From Anthonomus grandis grandis (Eukaryota > Arthropoda > Insecta > Coleoptera > Curculionidae), in the NCBI RefSeq assembly GCF_022605725.1, contig NC_065557.1, forward strand, positions 24,431,256 to 24,495,255: a DNA stretch of 64,000 nucleotides, given 5' to 3'. A program made the translations under genes and the position numbers. This document shows, in pieces, positions 11,847 through 22,000 of this stretch; positions within the stretch are counted from its first letter, which is position 1, and each line of letters begins with the position of its first letter. Under the pieces are notes generated by a model that did not search any database, had not been told where the DNA came from, and saw nothing but the letters and a program-made list of their open reading frames with translations.

Positions 11847-12379
11847 TGTTAGGTAATGAGTGAATATTTACAGTATTATATGAATATTAATTTAAAAACC
11901 CAAGATTTTAGAAGTGAAGCGTACTATAGCGCACCGCCAAAGAAAATCCGAGAAAGCGGCCGGTTTAAAGGTTTCTGAAAAACTTCGAGAAAAAAAAAAA
12001 AGAAAACGAAGAGATTTTTTATTTTTTATGTTTTAAGGTTTTAAGCAGTAGAGTTTTCTGGGTCAAAGAAAGAAGTGCGTGGTTTTCAACGGGTTGAACT
12101 ATGATGATACAAATTACAAATTCACCTTTACATACGCGTAATTTACATATTAACGGCCGGTTCTTTTCGAATGCTTCTGGCAATCTATAATTTGTCTTTG
12201 TTTTGAACCAGAATTAAATTTATTACAGTTCATTTAAAATGTGTTTATAGTAGTGTTTTATTTAGGCATTTTTAATAAATGTATAAAATGACAAACTGTG
12301 TTATTTGCCCGAGATTTATTATAACGCAAAAACGCTGCTGTAGACTGGTCCTTCAAAGGAAAAAACACAATTTGGAACA
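11847..12379 (+). repeat. 3' LTR of BEL element 1
   Basis: 533 bp, matching the 5' LTR with an A-rich replacement around 11980-12010. It is followed by the target duplication GTTGT. Confidence 0.9.
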
Positions 12380-12384
12380 GTTGT

Positions 12385-13305
12385 TATAAATATTGAATTC
12401 CATTTAACCAATTAATACAAGCTATTTTGTTTCAATTTTTCTTTTAGATACTTTACAGAGCCATTCGTTTAATTATTCAAAAAAAAAGGATTTTTGAAAA
12501 TCGTAATAATATCAATTAGGTATTGTTTTTTAGGCAGCTTATTTCTGATCTAATTTGATTTAAAAAAATATAGGTTTACAAAAGAAAGTTTAAAACTATG
12601 TAATTGAGTATTAGGTCAGTACATTAGACGTAGTTTTATAAAGAATGAATTATACTTATTCCAGTCAATTAAGGTAGTTAAGGATTTATTGATCGTGCAT
12701 GGATTATTTAGAGTAATTCGGATTTAAGTACTTATTTTTTGTTAATTTGGTTTTAATTATTTTAGCTCAACTGATGTATTCAAAAATAGTAAAAAAATAT
12801 TCACTGCAATTAAGGATTTATATTTAAATCTTTTAGTCATTGCTTTACTTTAATATTTGACAAACTCCTTTCATTGTTAATATGTTTTAACTAGACAACT
12901 TAATTAAGATCTTCTAGACTCTAGAGAATCTATTTTTTGTAGTAAAAGTGAGATTTTCAAAACTTTTTACAATTGGATGACGGTCAGACCTTTAAAGCTT
13001 TAATTTCAGGTCGTTAAAATTTAATTGAAGCCAATAAAAATTTAACTTATTATTATTGCGTAATTGCATCTACAAGCAATATAAGTAATTTCACTTCTTC
13101 CAATCTAAAAATATCGAATTCTTCAAATAAAAATAAATATACTAAACTTATATCCATAGCAAATTGATAAATATTTACAGTTATTAATTAAGATTCTGAT
13201 TTCTAATAACCGAAAATGGGAAACTTAAAACCTTATTAGCAAATCTCAAAAAAAAATCTTATTATAAACCTCACCAAAAATTATTCATTTTAATATCTAC
13301 AAGAA
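12385..13305. other. AT-rich intergenic DNA, nothing recognised
   Basis: No ORF, repeat edge or structural RNA could be supported. It is the flank that BEL element 1 was inserted into plus the flank of the palindromic insertion at 13322. Confidence 0.5.
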
Positions 13306-13321
13306 CTAAACCGAAGTCTGA

Positions 13322-13520
13322 AAGAACTCGTCCATTATCTCAAAGAGACCTACGTAACTAGAGAAAAAAATAAAAACTCTAAGTCTCAAAATATCTTTGA
13401 GTACTTAGCAGGTCATCTAGCTATAAGGTCTGATGATGCTCTATTAGCGAAACATGTTACCTGATTAATACATATAAAAAGATATTTTGAGACTGAGACT
13501 TAGAGTTTTTATTTTTTTCT
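13322..13520 (+). mobile_element. 199-bp palindromic insertion with hammerhead-like core and 16-bp target duplication
   Basis: The direct repeat CTAAACCGAAGTCTGA occurs at 13306-13321 and again at 13521-13536, exactly bracketing 199 bp. Inside, a left arm (13361-13398) and a right arm (13476-13521) are inverted copies, the right arm carrying one extra GAGACT-type hexamer. Between the arms is a hammerhead-ribozyme-like core (13409-13463). No coding capacity. The core is close to the hammerhead of the Penelope-like element 1.8 kb downstream, so this may be a non-autonomous Penelope-derived or retrozyme-like insertion. The structure is seen directly; the class is inference. Confidence 0.65.
13409..13463 (+). 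ncRNA. Hammerhead-ribozyme-like motif
   Basis: The order is CAGGTC (possible stem III and cleavage triplet GTC), ATCT...AGGT (stem I with an AGCTATA loop), CTGATGA at 13430-13436, a stem II hairpin GCT-CTATT-AGC, GAAAC at 13449-13453, and ACCTG closing stem III. Stem II differs from the copies at 15.2 and 25.7 kb yet still pairs, which is compatible with selection on structure. Stem III needs an internal bulge. Activity is not shown. Confidence 0.6.
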
Positions 13521-13659
13521 CTAAACCGAAGTCTGACAAAAAGTTGTTTCTCAATTTTCTACGAGAGCCACTTTCTGGTTTTTATTCTTTTACTTATTTA
13601 TGGAAATCTTAAATCAATTTATTAATTTTATGGTCTTTAAGCAATAACTAGTATATGGT

Positions 13660-14126
13660 CTTTAAGTAGTAAATCAGGATTCACCAAGAAAATTTTTATA
13701 AATTATTTCAACAAGCAAAATTGAATTATTGTGATGTTTTTATTTTTACTGAGTGTTTTCAATTAACATCTTCTGAATATTTTAATATTGAAGGTTATAG
13801 CACATACTATAATGGAGGGGATTTAATATTTATAATGCGCTAATAATGTTTTTTGATGACAAATTGCAAAATAATATAGATATCTTTACAGGGGATATAA
13901 ATATCGACTTGAAGGACGTAAAGAGCAGTACAGTAAATGAATATCTCTGTCCCATGTCAAATTGTGGTTTTTTGCCCTATATTAAACTAATAACTAGATA
14001 TGACTCAGATTCCTGGTTACATCAAGACCAGCACAACAACAAAACAAATAAATTCTTACATATTACATACTTGTGTCATAGATCACAATCCAATTATGGT
14101 CAATATATCAATGGTCAAATTTAAGT
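13660..14126 (+). pseudogene. Non-LTR retrotransposon endonuclease fragment
   Basis: Apurinic-like endonuclease domain pieces in shifting frames. The first part has a C-D-V-F-I-F-T-E-C-F motif (catalytic glutamate region) and Y-Y-N-G-G-D-L-I-F near 13730-13840. Then an ORF from 13846 shows IDIFTGDINIDL and a T-R-Y-D-S-D-S segment, ending with I-D-H-N-P-I-M in another frame (about 14080). The order E, D-I-N-I-D, D-H is that of CR1/Jockey-type ORF2 N-termini. About 100 residues between the two parts are missing and no reverse transcriptase follows, so it is a dead fragment. Confidence 0.6.
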
Positions 14127-15101
14127 ACCTTTCGGATTTATTATGCCAGCATATTTGAATATATTATATAATGAAAATTTGATATCTTTTGAACATTTAA
14201 TTAAATATTATTAAAAAATGTGGTTTCCTTGAAAAACAGAGAAGAATTTTGTCAACAGTGTATCACACTTGCATTTCCAACACATAATTTTGGTAATAGC
14301 TCTGTGGGCGATAGAGAGATAGGTATATAATATTATAGGGGTGACCTTAAATCCTCAGTCGAAATACAAGATACCTCAATTAAAAGGTAATTAAAAGGGC
14401 TATTCAAAACTACAAATGGCCGACAAAGAAAAACAAAGTTGATGATGGCTTTCTAAAGACAGAACGTCGTATTCTAAATTTAAGGTATCATCGTATAGGC
14501 GAGAAAAAGTGGTCACAATAATTTATTCATTTAATAAATAATTAATTTATATATTCTTAAATAACGCCAGAAAAAATTTAAAATGATTTGCCAAATTTCA
14601 GTTTTTTGCAAAATTTAGGAAGTATTTGAATTTTATAATATCTTATTATAAAAGGAAACTATATTGCTCAACTTTCCTTTAATTATACCACTTCTATTGA
14701 CGTTCTGTATAACCGTGATGGGTCTTTAAACAAAATTTTTGTTTTTTTTGTTGTTGCTATCTTTTTAAAGTTTTAAGTATAGTTGTAACAACAGGTAATT
14801 GAGAATTATCCTGTGTCGCTTAAAACCTAAAATGTGGCCTATTTTCCATATTTTATCGAGTTCCATTAACATCCTCATTGAAAACTCCTTACTTTACAGA
14901 TCTCAGAGAATCTGAGATATTTCAGAGTAAAAATAGCTTTTTATATATATTTTTGTATTAATTTGTCTCAAAAACCTATTTTGGTAAGTAATTAATTATT
15001 TGTTTATAAAATTCAACTGGTAAGAAAATTCAACATGCCTCCACCCTTAATTACATCATTCATCACTGGACCACCTATATAACACCACTGTGTTTTTTTT
15101 T
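14127..15101. other. AT-rich intergenic DNA
   Basis: No gene supported. A short plus-strand frame near 14400-14500 (A-I-Q-N-Y-K-W-P) has no recognised domain. The region ends at the left direct repeat of the Penelope-like element. Confidence 0.45.
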
Positions 15102-15397
15102 AATTTGATTGTTTAGTTGAGTTCTTTGTACATAGATAGTGCCACTCTATTGTAAGCTTTGTTTATTTATATGTTAGGTGTTTTGTGTATCTTATGGTAA
15201 GTTTTTGTTGAATTTTCCTTTTTTCGGGTTACATCATCTTAATTATTATTTAGGTCTGATGATGCTCTAGTCGAGCGAAACATGTAACGTTGGCCGTTTT
15301 ACTAAATGTATTTGTGATCCTGTAGATTTTATGTTTTTACCTTTTATAAAAGTGTATGACCAGCATCTTTGGCATAATGGATGAATGTTTCGAGTTA
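15102..15397 (+). repeat. Left Penelope terminal repeat (pLTR)
   Basis: Nearly identical to 25573-25858, sharing TGTTTAGTTGAGTTCTTTG at the start and GTGTATGACCAGCATCTTTG near the end. It contains a hammerhead-like motif, a known trait of Penelope-like elements. Confidence 0.8.
15229..15288 (+). ncRNA. Hammerhead-ribozyme-like motif in left pLTR
   Basis: GTTACATC (stem III strand, cleavage triplet ATC) is followed by ATCT...AGGT (stem I hairpin), CTGATGA at 15256-15262, stem II GCTC-TAGTC-GAGC, GAAAC at 15277-15281 and ATGTAAC, which pairs with GTTACAT. The core matches the hammerhead consensus; the C after GAAA must bulge for the 7-bp stem III to form. Hammerheads in Penelope terminal repeats are established; self-cleavage of this copy is inference. 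Confidence 0.7.
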
Positions 15398-15551
15398 AAT
15401 AATGCTAATCAAGCTTCACTCATCCGCCTCTACCAGAAAACCTTATCTACCCTCTAAACCTCTACCTTATCTCAAGGAAGAATTACCTGCTGAAGATATG
15501 GTTTACAATGCTTGAATTTTCTCCTTACGCCAAATTTCGTTTCTTTGCGAT

Positions 15552-16635
15552 GCAGAATAAGGACTCATTCAGGTAGAAAAGCCTTAGACCTGGCTAGAAA
15601 ATCATGGCTGAAAGAAGAAATCAAAGACCACTACAGAACCTAAACAACGTCAATGTAAAATTGAAGTTTCTATTTTTCAAACTTACCAACGTATTACATT
15701 ATGCGGAATTTATTTATTTGGATTGTACATTCAGAGATGAAGTAACAACTTTCAGCTCTACTACTTTTAATAGATTACACAAGAAACTTAGTAACCTTAA
15801 AAACAAGTATATAACTTCAGTTAGACTCAATGATTTCCACGAATATCGCAAAAGTAATTTTAGTCATGTAAATTCAGTCATTATTTTTCCTACTAGAACC
15901 GACCGATGTGTTAGGGAACATTGGCTATAGAGGATGAAAATGCTCTATAGCAACGGATGCTCTATAGCCTAATGCTCTATGCTCTATAGCCTAATGTCAA
16001 CGGATATATCAATTAAGAACATTTTAAGAGCAAGAATAATTTCCTTTTTAAATCAAAATTGTTTCCTTAACAATAAACAAAGAATAAATCAAAATAACAA
16101 CAAAATATTAAGATCAATAAAAAATAAAATGAGGGACAACGATATAGTTTTCACAAAAGCCGATAAGGGATCATGCTTACTTGCCTTAAAAAGGGAAGAT
16201 TACATAAATAAAGTAATTGATTTTCTAAACACAGATGACTTTGAAAAGGTCGACAGAGATCCCACAGGTCCATTCTTTAATAAATTAAAAAAAGTCTTAG
16301 ACATGACCTTGGTAACCTTAGAATATTTTAATTCCACAAAACAAAAACTATATCCCATGAACCCTAAAACACCTCTATTATATGGGTTGCCACAAGTCCA
16401 TAAAACTACTATGCCAATTAGACCTGTGGTTTCCTTTGTTGACTCCCCTTGTTACCAGTTATCATCTTGGCTTAATAACGTTCTTAGAAATGTTTCAAAC
16501 TTCAAAGCGCCATATTCTGTAACAAATTCAGTGAATTTTTCCAAAAGCATTCAGAATGTTCACGTTCTAGATACAGCCCAGCTTTTATCGTTAGACGTGA
16601 AAAACTTATTTCCAAGCATTCCGCCCGCTGATTGA
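15552..16635 (+). pseudogene. Penelope-like polyprotein, N-terminal and reverse transcriptase part
   Basis: An N-terminal segment with C-R-I-R-T-H-S-G-R-K-A (about 15550-15645) runs out of frame into a second segment (15650-15925), and a third frame (15979-16635) holds the reverse transcriptase start. Diagnostic motifs are F-T-K-A-D-K-G-S (about 16153), L-Y-G-L-P-Q-V-H-K (about 16378), P-I-R-P-V-V-S-F and S-L-D-V-K-N-L-F-P-S-I-P (about 16591), the last carrying the first catalytic aspartate. The frame ends at a TGA at 16633 and the sequence loses similarity, so the Y-x-D-D motif is absent. A small tandem duplication (TGCTCTATAGCCTAA, 15949-15992) lies just before the third segment. Confidence 0.75.
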
Positions 16636-16821
16636 TGATATCTGGTCCATTTCAACCATTAAACCTATTGTTAGTAAATTCGAGTCCAAAGACATTGCAA
16701 TAAATAATTGTAAATGTTTTACTCAGAAGATCTCTTAATATTTTACTAAGTGTGGAAAAATAAACTAAAATACAATAACCTTTTTAAAAATAATAGAGAA
16801 TTACATAAAAACATCAATTAA
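16636..16821. other. Junction DNA between Penelope half and mariner-like ORF
   Basis: AT-rich, no recognised TIR. It may include the 3' flank of the transposase ORF or decayed Penelope sequence. Confidence 0.4.
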
Positions 16822-17856
16822 TCAAATGTTACCCCCATTAACAGCTAAACAATATCTTAACCGATCATATAATTCATTTCTACCGTTACTAAGTTGATAT
16901 TGGGAAATTTTATTACATTCTAACGAAATAACGTTTTGTAACTGGTTTAGATTCTCACATTTTACACTTTTTAAATGACCCCACAAAAAGAAGTCATTCG
17001 ATGAAAGATCAGGTGACCTGGCTGGCCAAAGTATCCGGTACCGTGGACCAATAATATAGCCGTTAAAAGAATTTTCCAAGCACTCTCTAACCATACGGGC
17101 ATTATGGGCCGGGCAACCATCCATTTGGTACCAGATCATTTGATCTTCCTGAACAACTTCTTCCAAGGCGGGTCCAATTTGATTTTGAAATAAGTCCAAA
17201 TAGGATGCAGCTGTTAGGTTATAGTCCATAAAAAAGGGTTTAATAATATGGTGTCCGATAATTCCCACGAATACATTTGTTTTTTGGGGATATTGTGTCC
17301 GAGTTTGAACAAAGCGATGTTCATTTTCTTGGGTCCAATACCGGCAATTCTGAACGTTTGGTTCATTGTTAAGGGTAAATGTACATTCGTCGGTAAAACA
17401 AAATTTTCTTAAAAAAATCCTATCATTATTTGCTCTTTCCATCATTTCAAAACAAAATGCCATTCTTCGCTCTTCATCTCCTTCCTGCAGCTCTTGATGT
17501 TTTTCGAATTTATACGAATAATATTTGTGTTTTTTTAAAGTGCGCAATACCGTTGTATGATGTTTATTTACCTCTTGCCCAAGAACTCTCGTACTAACCA
17601 TCTTGTTTTTCTCCACACTCAGTAGAATATTAAAATCTCTGTTCTCTCTTTCTTCGGCTCTATTTTCGATATCCTGAGTTGAACATTTACAATTATTTAT
17701 TACGGTACAGTACCGTTTAATAGTTGAAATGGATGGCATTGGAAGCATGGGCTTGGTGGGAAAATAAACTGAAAACATTTCAGATACTGCTCTAAAACTG
17801 TTTCCCGCATAATGCCACTTAATTATGGCTATTTTTTCGTCGATTGAATAATTCAT
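16822..17856 (-). CDS. Intact mariner-like transposase (DD41D spacing)
   Basis: A 344-residue uninterrupted ORF. I place the start at the ATG at 17854-17856 (M-N-Y-S-I-D-E-K), not at the TTG four codons upstream. It begins with a helix-turn-helix of the insect DUF4817 type (D-E-K-I-A-I-I-K-W-H-Y), then a second DNA-binding part, then the DDE/D nuclease. First aspartate C-F-T-D-E-C-T-F, followed by N-C-R-Y-W; second WYQMDGCPAHNARMVRECL; third SPDLSSNDFFLWGHLK, with 41 residues by my count between the last two. The length is normal for the family. It would catalyse excision and TA-targeted insertion. No TIRs could be found beside it, and it sits inside the Penelope element, upstream of BEL element 2. 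Intactness suggests recent activity, but mobility is unproven without ends. Confidence 0.85.
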   Translation of the reverse strand: MNYSIDEKIAIIKWHYAGNSFRAVSEMFSVYFPTKPMLPMPSISTIKRYCTVINNCKCSTQDIENRAEERENRDFNILLSVEKNKMVSTRVLGQEVNKHHTTVLRTLKKHKYYSYKFEKHQELQEGDEERRMAFCFEMMERANNDRIFLRKFCFTDECTFTLNNEPNVQNCRYWTQENEHRFVQTRTQYPQKTNVFVGIIGHHIIKPFFMDYNLTAASYLDLFQNQIGPALEEVVQEDQMIWYQMDGCPAHNARMVRECLENSFNGYIIGPRYRILWPARSPDLSSNDFFLWGHLKSVKCENLNQLQNVISLECNKISQYQLSNGRNELYDRLRYCLAVNGGNI

Positions 17857-18180
17857 ACTTGTTTTCAAATATCAACTGTCACTGATTTATTGAAACTTTT
17901 CCTCACGTCAGTGACAATATTCATTTTACTGGCGCCCGTTTGGTTTTACCTGAACCGAAAATTTGCTAATTTTGCAATTACATTTAATTGAATAATTCAA
18001 GATTCGCTTATTAAAATTTTTTGAAACTTTGCACAAGGGTTTGCCAGATTGGTCTCTTCTTAAAAGTTAACTTAACTTAAAAGTTAATTTACATTTTTTC
18101 TATAAAATGTACAGGGAAGCTAATAATTGACCCCCTTAAAATGTACATGGGTTTTCCTATGTTCCGCTCGGCGACGCACC
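17857..18180. other. Upstream flank of the transposase ORF
   Basis: AT-rich with an imperfect palindrome of TTAACTT units around 18064-18092 and a CAGGG-type sequence at 18109 whose partner I could not find. It should hold the promoter of the minus-strand transposase, but no clear TATA position is assigned. Confidence 0.4.
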
Positions 18181-18185
18181 ACCCG

Positions 18186-18445
18186 TGTTCAGTTCAGTTT
18201 GTGGTTGACGAGCACTATTTTTTTTATATACTTTGTCCTTAGTGCGGGCCTGTGCTGTGCGTGACGCAAGAAACAAAATATCGGTTCCCGCCCGCCTTGT
18301 TTTTAGCACTTGCTTCTTGACTTTAGAATCGCCCGTAACTCTATGTCGGGGCTTTTTGTAATTTGTCGTTTTTAAGTTGTTCATGACAATTAAATTATTA
18401 AAGTTACCAGTATTTCATTCTATACAGTCCATTCACACGGAAATA
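18186..18445 (+). repeat. 5' LTR of BEL element 2
   Basis: 260 bp ending CGGAAATA where the 3' copy ends CGGAAACA, so the terminal CA is mutated to TA here. An antisense ORF of 75 codons in both LTRs is probably chance. Confidence 0.95.
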
Positions 18446-18462
18446 TGGTCCTTTCGAACGGG
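18446..18462 (+). promoter_or_regulatory. Primer binding site of BEL element 2
   Basis: TGGTCCTTTCGAACGGG directly abuts the 5' LTR and starts with TGG, complementary to a tRNA CCA end. It is similar to the site in BEL element 1. Confidence 0.7.
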
Positions 18463-19080
18463 ATAATAAACAATTTTGAACAATAAGTCATGAAGTAAAT
18501 ATTCCTAATTTCTACAAGTAAAATTCGGTAGCCATATTAGGCACGACGCAAATAAAGTAAAGCAGTAGTTCAGTCAATTATCGCATCAGTGAATCGAGGT
18601 TTTCGCGGCGGCTTGAGCTGGACAATTGTATCGTCGCGAGTGTTGATGGATGCAGAGACCTTGAAGCGGTGATGTATTACATTTGCATGGTTTATTTGAA
18701 GCGAATATTATTTTAATCCCGTTACCCATATTCATTGATTTTTCCGATATTAAATGCACTGTCTTGGTTGGGTGGTGCGTGTGGGAGTCATAATTTAATA
18801 GCAAATGTTTAATTTTAATCCAGATATTTATTGATTTTTGGTACCTAGTACTTATTCAGTTACTCAGTTATTATTGGCCTAGTCCACATTCAGGAATAAA
18901 AAATAAATATCTAGTTAAAATGCAGGTTTAAGTAGGTATATAATAGCACAGTTTATACCCATAGCATTACGTTATTCATTGCAGGCATAGACGTTTGTTG
19001 TTAAGAAGTAAAGTCATATTCAGATGCGTACTTAGTAAAATTTTATATAATAAAAAATAAAAAGGAAATCATTATATAAA

Positions 19081-22000
19081 ATGACTGATTCAGGGGATAA
19101 TAGTGAAGTAAAACATTTAATTAAAAAGCGAGGTACCCTCAAAACTAAATTAACCCTTTTTGAAAAGTTTGTTGATGCATTTGAGATCTTACATTTAAAT
19201 AGATTTACCACACCAGTGGAGCATTGTAAAATTCTAGAACTTGAAAATCGAATTAATGACATTGAAACGTTAATTAATAGTTTTGAGGAACTCCAAAATG
19301 ACATTGATTGTCTTGTTGATGAACAGGCAGCACAATTAGTCGAGAGGTAAGAATTTTCGAATAGGTATTTTACAACTATTTCACGGGCAAAGGCGTTTCA
19401 AGCTGAATACGATTCAAATAATGCGGATCCAAGTGGATCAAGCTCTGTCAGATCGGGTTCCGTTATCGGCCGCATAAATACAGTTTCAGAAGGCGTTAAG
19501 TTGCCAGAAATTAAATTGCCAAAGTTTGACGGTACCTATGAGACATGGATGGAGTTTAGGGACATGTTCGAATCGTTAATTCATTCCAATATAAATATTA
19601 GTAATATTCAGAAATTGCATTATTTGCGGGCATCCTTAACTGGATCTGCACCTGTCGTTATACAAGCGTTGGATTTTAGCGCTAATAGTTATGACATGGC
19701 TTGGAACACATTATGTGAAAGATTCAATAATAAAAATTTATTGATACAGAATCATTTAAAAGCAATATTTAACATGGAAAGCATTGTCATGGTTACTGCT
19801 GCTAGGGTTCGTTACATATATGAAAATTTGTACAAGCATTTAAATAGTCTTAAGCAACTAGGTGAACCTATTGAATCTTGGGACACGTTACTTATTTACA
19901 TTGTTTCGAGTAAGCTCGATAAAAGTACGGCCCAAGAATGGGAAAAATACAAGTCAAATTGCGATGCGATTAATTTAAATTACTTTAAAGAATTTCTGAA
20001 AAGGCGCGCTAATCTGTTAGAAACCATTGAAACCACAGAGCAAAATAAGCGAGTCAACGAAAAACATAGCAATATTCGAGAAAATTCCAACAATACAGGT
20101 AATTACTCAAAAGGCAAAACATACAATTATTCCCGAGGATTAACCAGTGCGAATAAACCCTCTGATTCAAACAAAACAAAATTTGCGTGCTATAATTGCA
20201 AAAGGGATCATAGTCTTTTTTACTGCCCAGACTTCTTAAAACTAGGGACTTTTGATCGCGTAAACAAAATCAAGGAATTAAGTCTTTGTTTAAATTGCTT
20301 GAAGCGCAACCATCTGACAAAGGATTGCAATTGGTCTGGTTGTAAGATCTGCGGAGCAAAACACAATACAATTTTACATGATCATGGTAGAAACGATAGG
20401 GAAAAGGCTGGAACAATGTCGCATTTGTGTAAAGAAAGCGGCATAAGGGAAAATGAAACCTCAGAAATTACCAATGCAAGTTTTACTAATTGCGGTATAG
20501 CAACAACTCAGCAAGCAGTATTATCCACAGCCAAGGTGAAAGCATTTGGTAAAGACAAGAGTTTTGTAGTAGTTAGAGCATTGTTGGATTGCGGTTCGCA
20601 GTCAAGTTTCATCACAACAAATTTATGCGAAAAACTAAAATTAGAAAAAACAAGCACGCATTTGGCGGTTTCTGGTATAGGCGAAAAAATTTCATACGTT
20701 AAATATAGGTGCGACCTAAAAATTCAATCAGTAAATAGTGATCTTACGTTCAATATGTCATGTTTTGTTTTGGATAAAATAACTTCAGACTTACCTGAGA
20801 CACCTATTGACATGCAAAAAATACAGATTCCTTTAAACATTGAGCTCGCTGACTCGGATTTTTATTCCCCTTCGCCTATCGACATTTTGTTAGGGGCAGA
20901 CATTTTTTGGCAGATTTTAAGTGTGGGCCAGATTAATATTGGTTATCCTAGCCCTGTTTTACAAAACACCCACCTTGGCTGGGTGGTTGCTGGCGGATTT
21001 CAACGTGGCGGATGTCGACATTCAGGAACAACTTTCCAAGTTTTGGGAAGTTGAAGAGATCGAAATAAAAAAAATATTTTCGGCTGAAGAGCAAGCATGT
21101 GAGGACAATTTTGTCACCAATGTATATACGAATAATGATGGTAGATACGTTGTATCATTACCTCTTAAAAAACCATCTGAAGCGTTAGGTAATTCTCGCG
21201 ACTTAGCTTTCAAACGTTTTTTGTCATTGGAGCGCAAGCTTATGACTAATGATCGATTAAGAAAATTATACATAGATTTTCTAAAAATTTATGAGCAATT
21301 AGGACATATGTCTCAAGTAAAATTCGAAGACGACAAAAATATCGGTTATTTTATGCCTCATCATGGTGTATTAAAAAATTCGAGTGATACTACCAAATTA
21401 CGTGTTGTTTTTAACGCGTCTAGTCCAAGCACCACAGGACTATCTTTGAATGACATTCAGATGGCTGGTCCAACTATCCAACAGGATTTATTATCCATTA
21501 TTTTACGGTTTCGTACACGAAATAATGTCCTATCAAGTGATATAAAGATGATGTACCGCCAGATACTAATCAATCCCGAGCAACGTCATTTACAGAAAAT
21601 ATTTTGGCGTTCCGATCCCAATGAGGATGTTAAAATATTTGAATTAAATACGGTTACCTATGGTACTACTGCCGCTAGTTTTTTAGCCATACGTTGCCTT
21701 TTTGAGGTTGCAAATGAATGCGAACGCGATTTCCCCTTAATTGCTAATATAATTCGTAATGATATGTACGTTGATGATTTATTAACAACTGTAGATAATA
21801 GAGACGAGGCTGAGTATATATCTAATAATATTAATAGAATTTTACTTAAGCATGGATTTGAACTAAGACAGTGGAATTCAAATGATCAGTATGTTATCCG
21901 TAACTTAGAATCCGAAAATAGGTTGGTAGAGTTTTATTCCAATAAGGCGCAGGAAAATTCAGTTTTAGGCTTAACTTGGAACAGCTCACTTGATATTTTA

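Larger units (their letters stand above)
5845..12379 (+). mobile_element. BEL/Pao LTR retrotransposon 1, full-length but degenerate
   Basis: A 6535-bp element with two LTRs beginning TGTTAGGTAATGAGTG and ending TTTGGAACA. A perfect 5-bp direct duplication GTTGT lies at 5840-5844 and 12380-12384, as expected for BEL/Pao insertion. The LTRs differ at many places (several substitutions and a replaced stretch near 11975-12010), so insertion is older than BEL element 2. Gag, protease, reverse transcriptase, RNase H and integrase remnants follow in the usual order on the plus strand. Confidence 0.92.

Noticed and set aside
15949..15995. Short repeats of TGCTCTATAGCCTAA considered as a CRISPR or satellite
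   Set aside because: Two to three imperfect copies without spacers; a local duplication in a Penelope pseudogene. No CRISPR array exists in the window.
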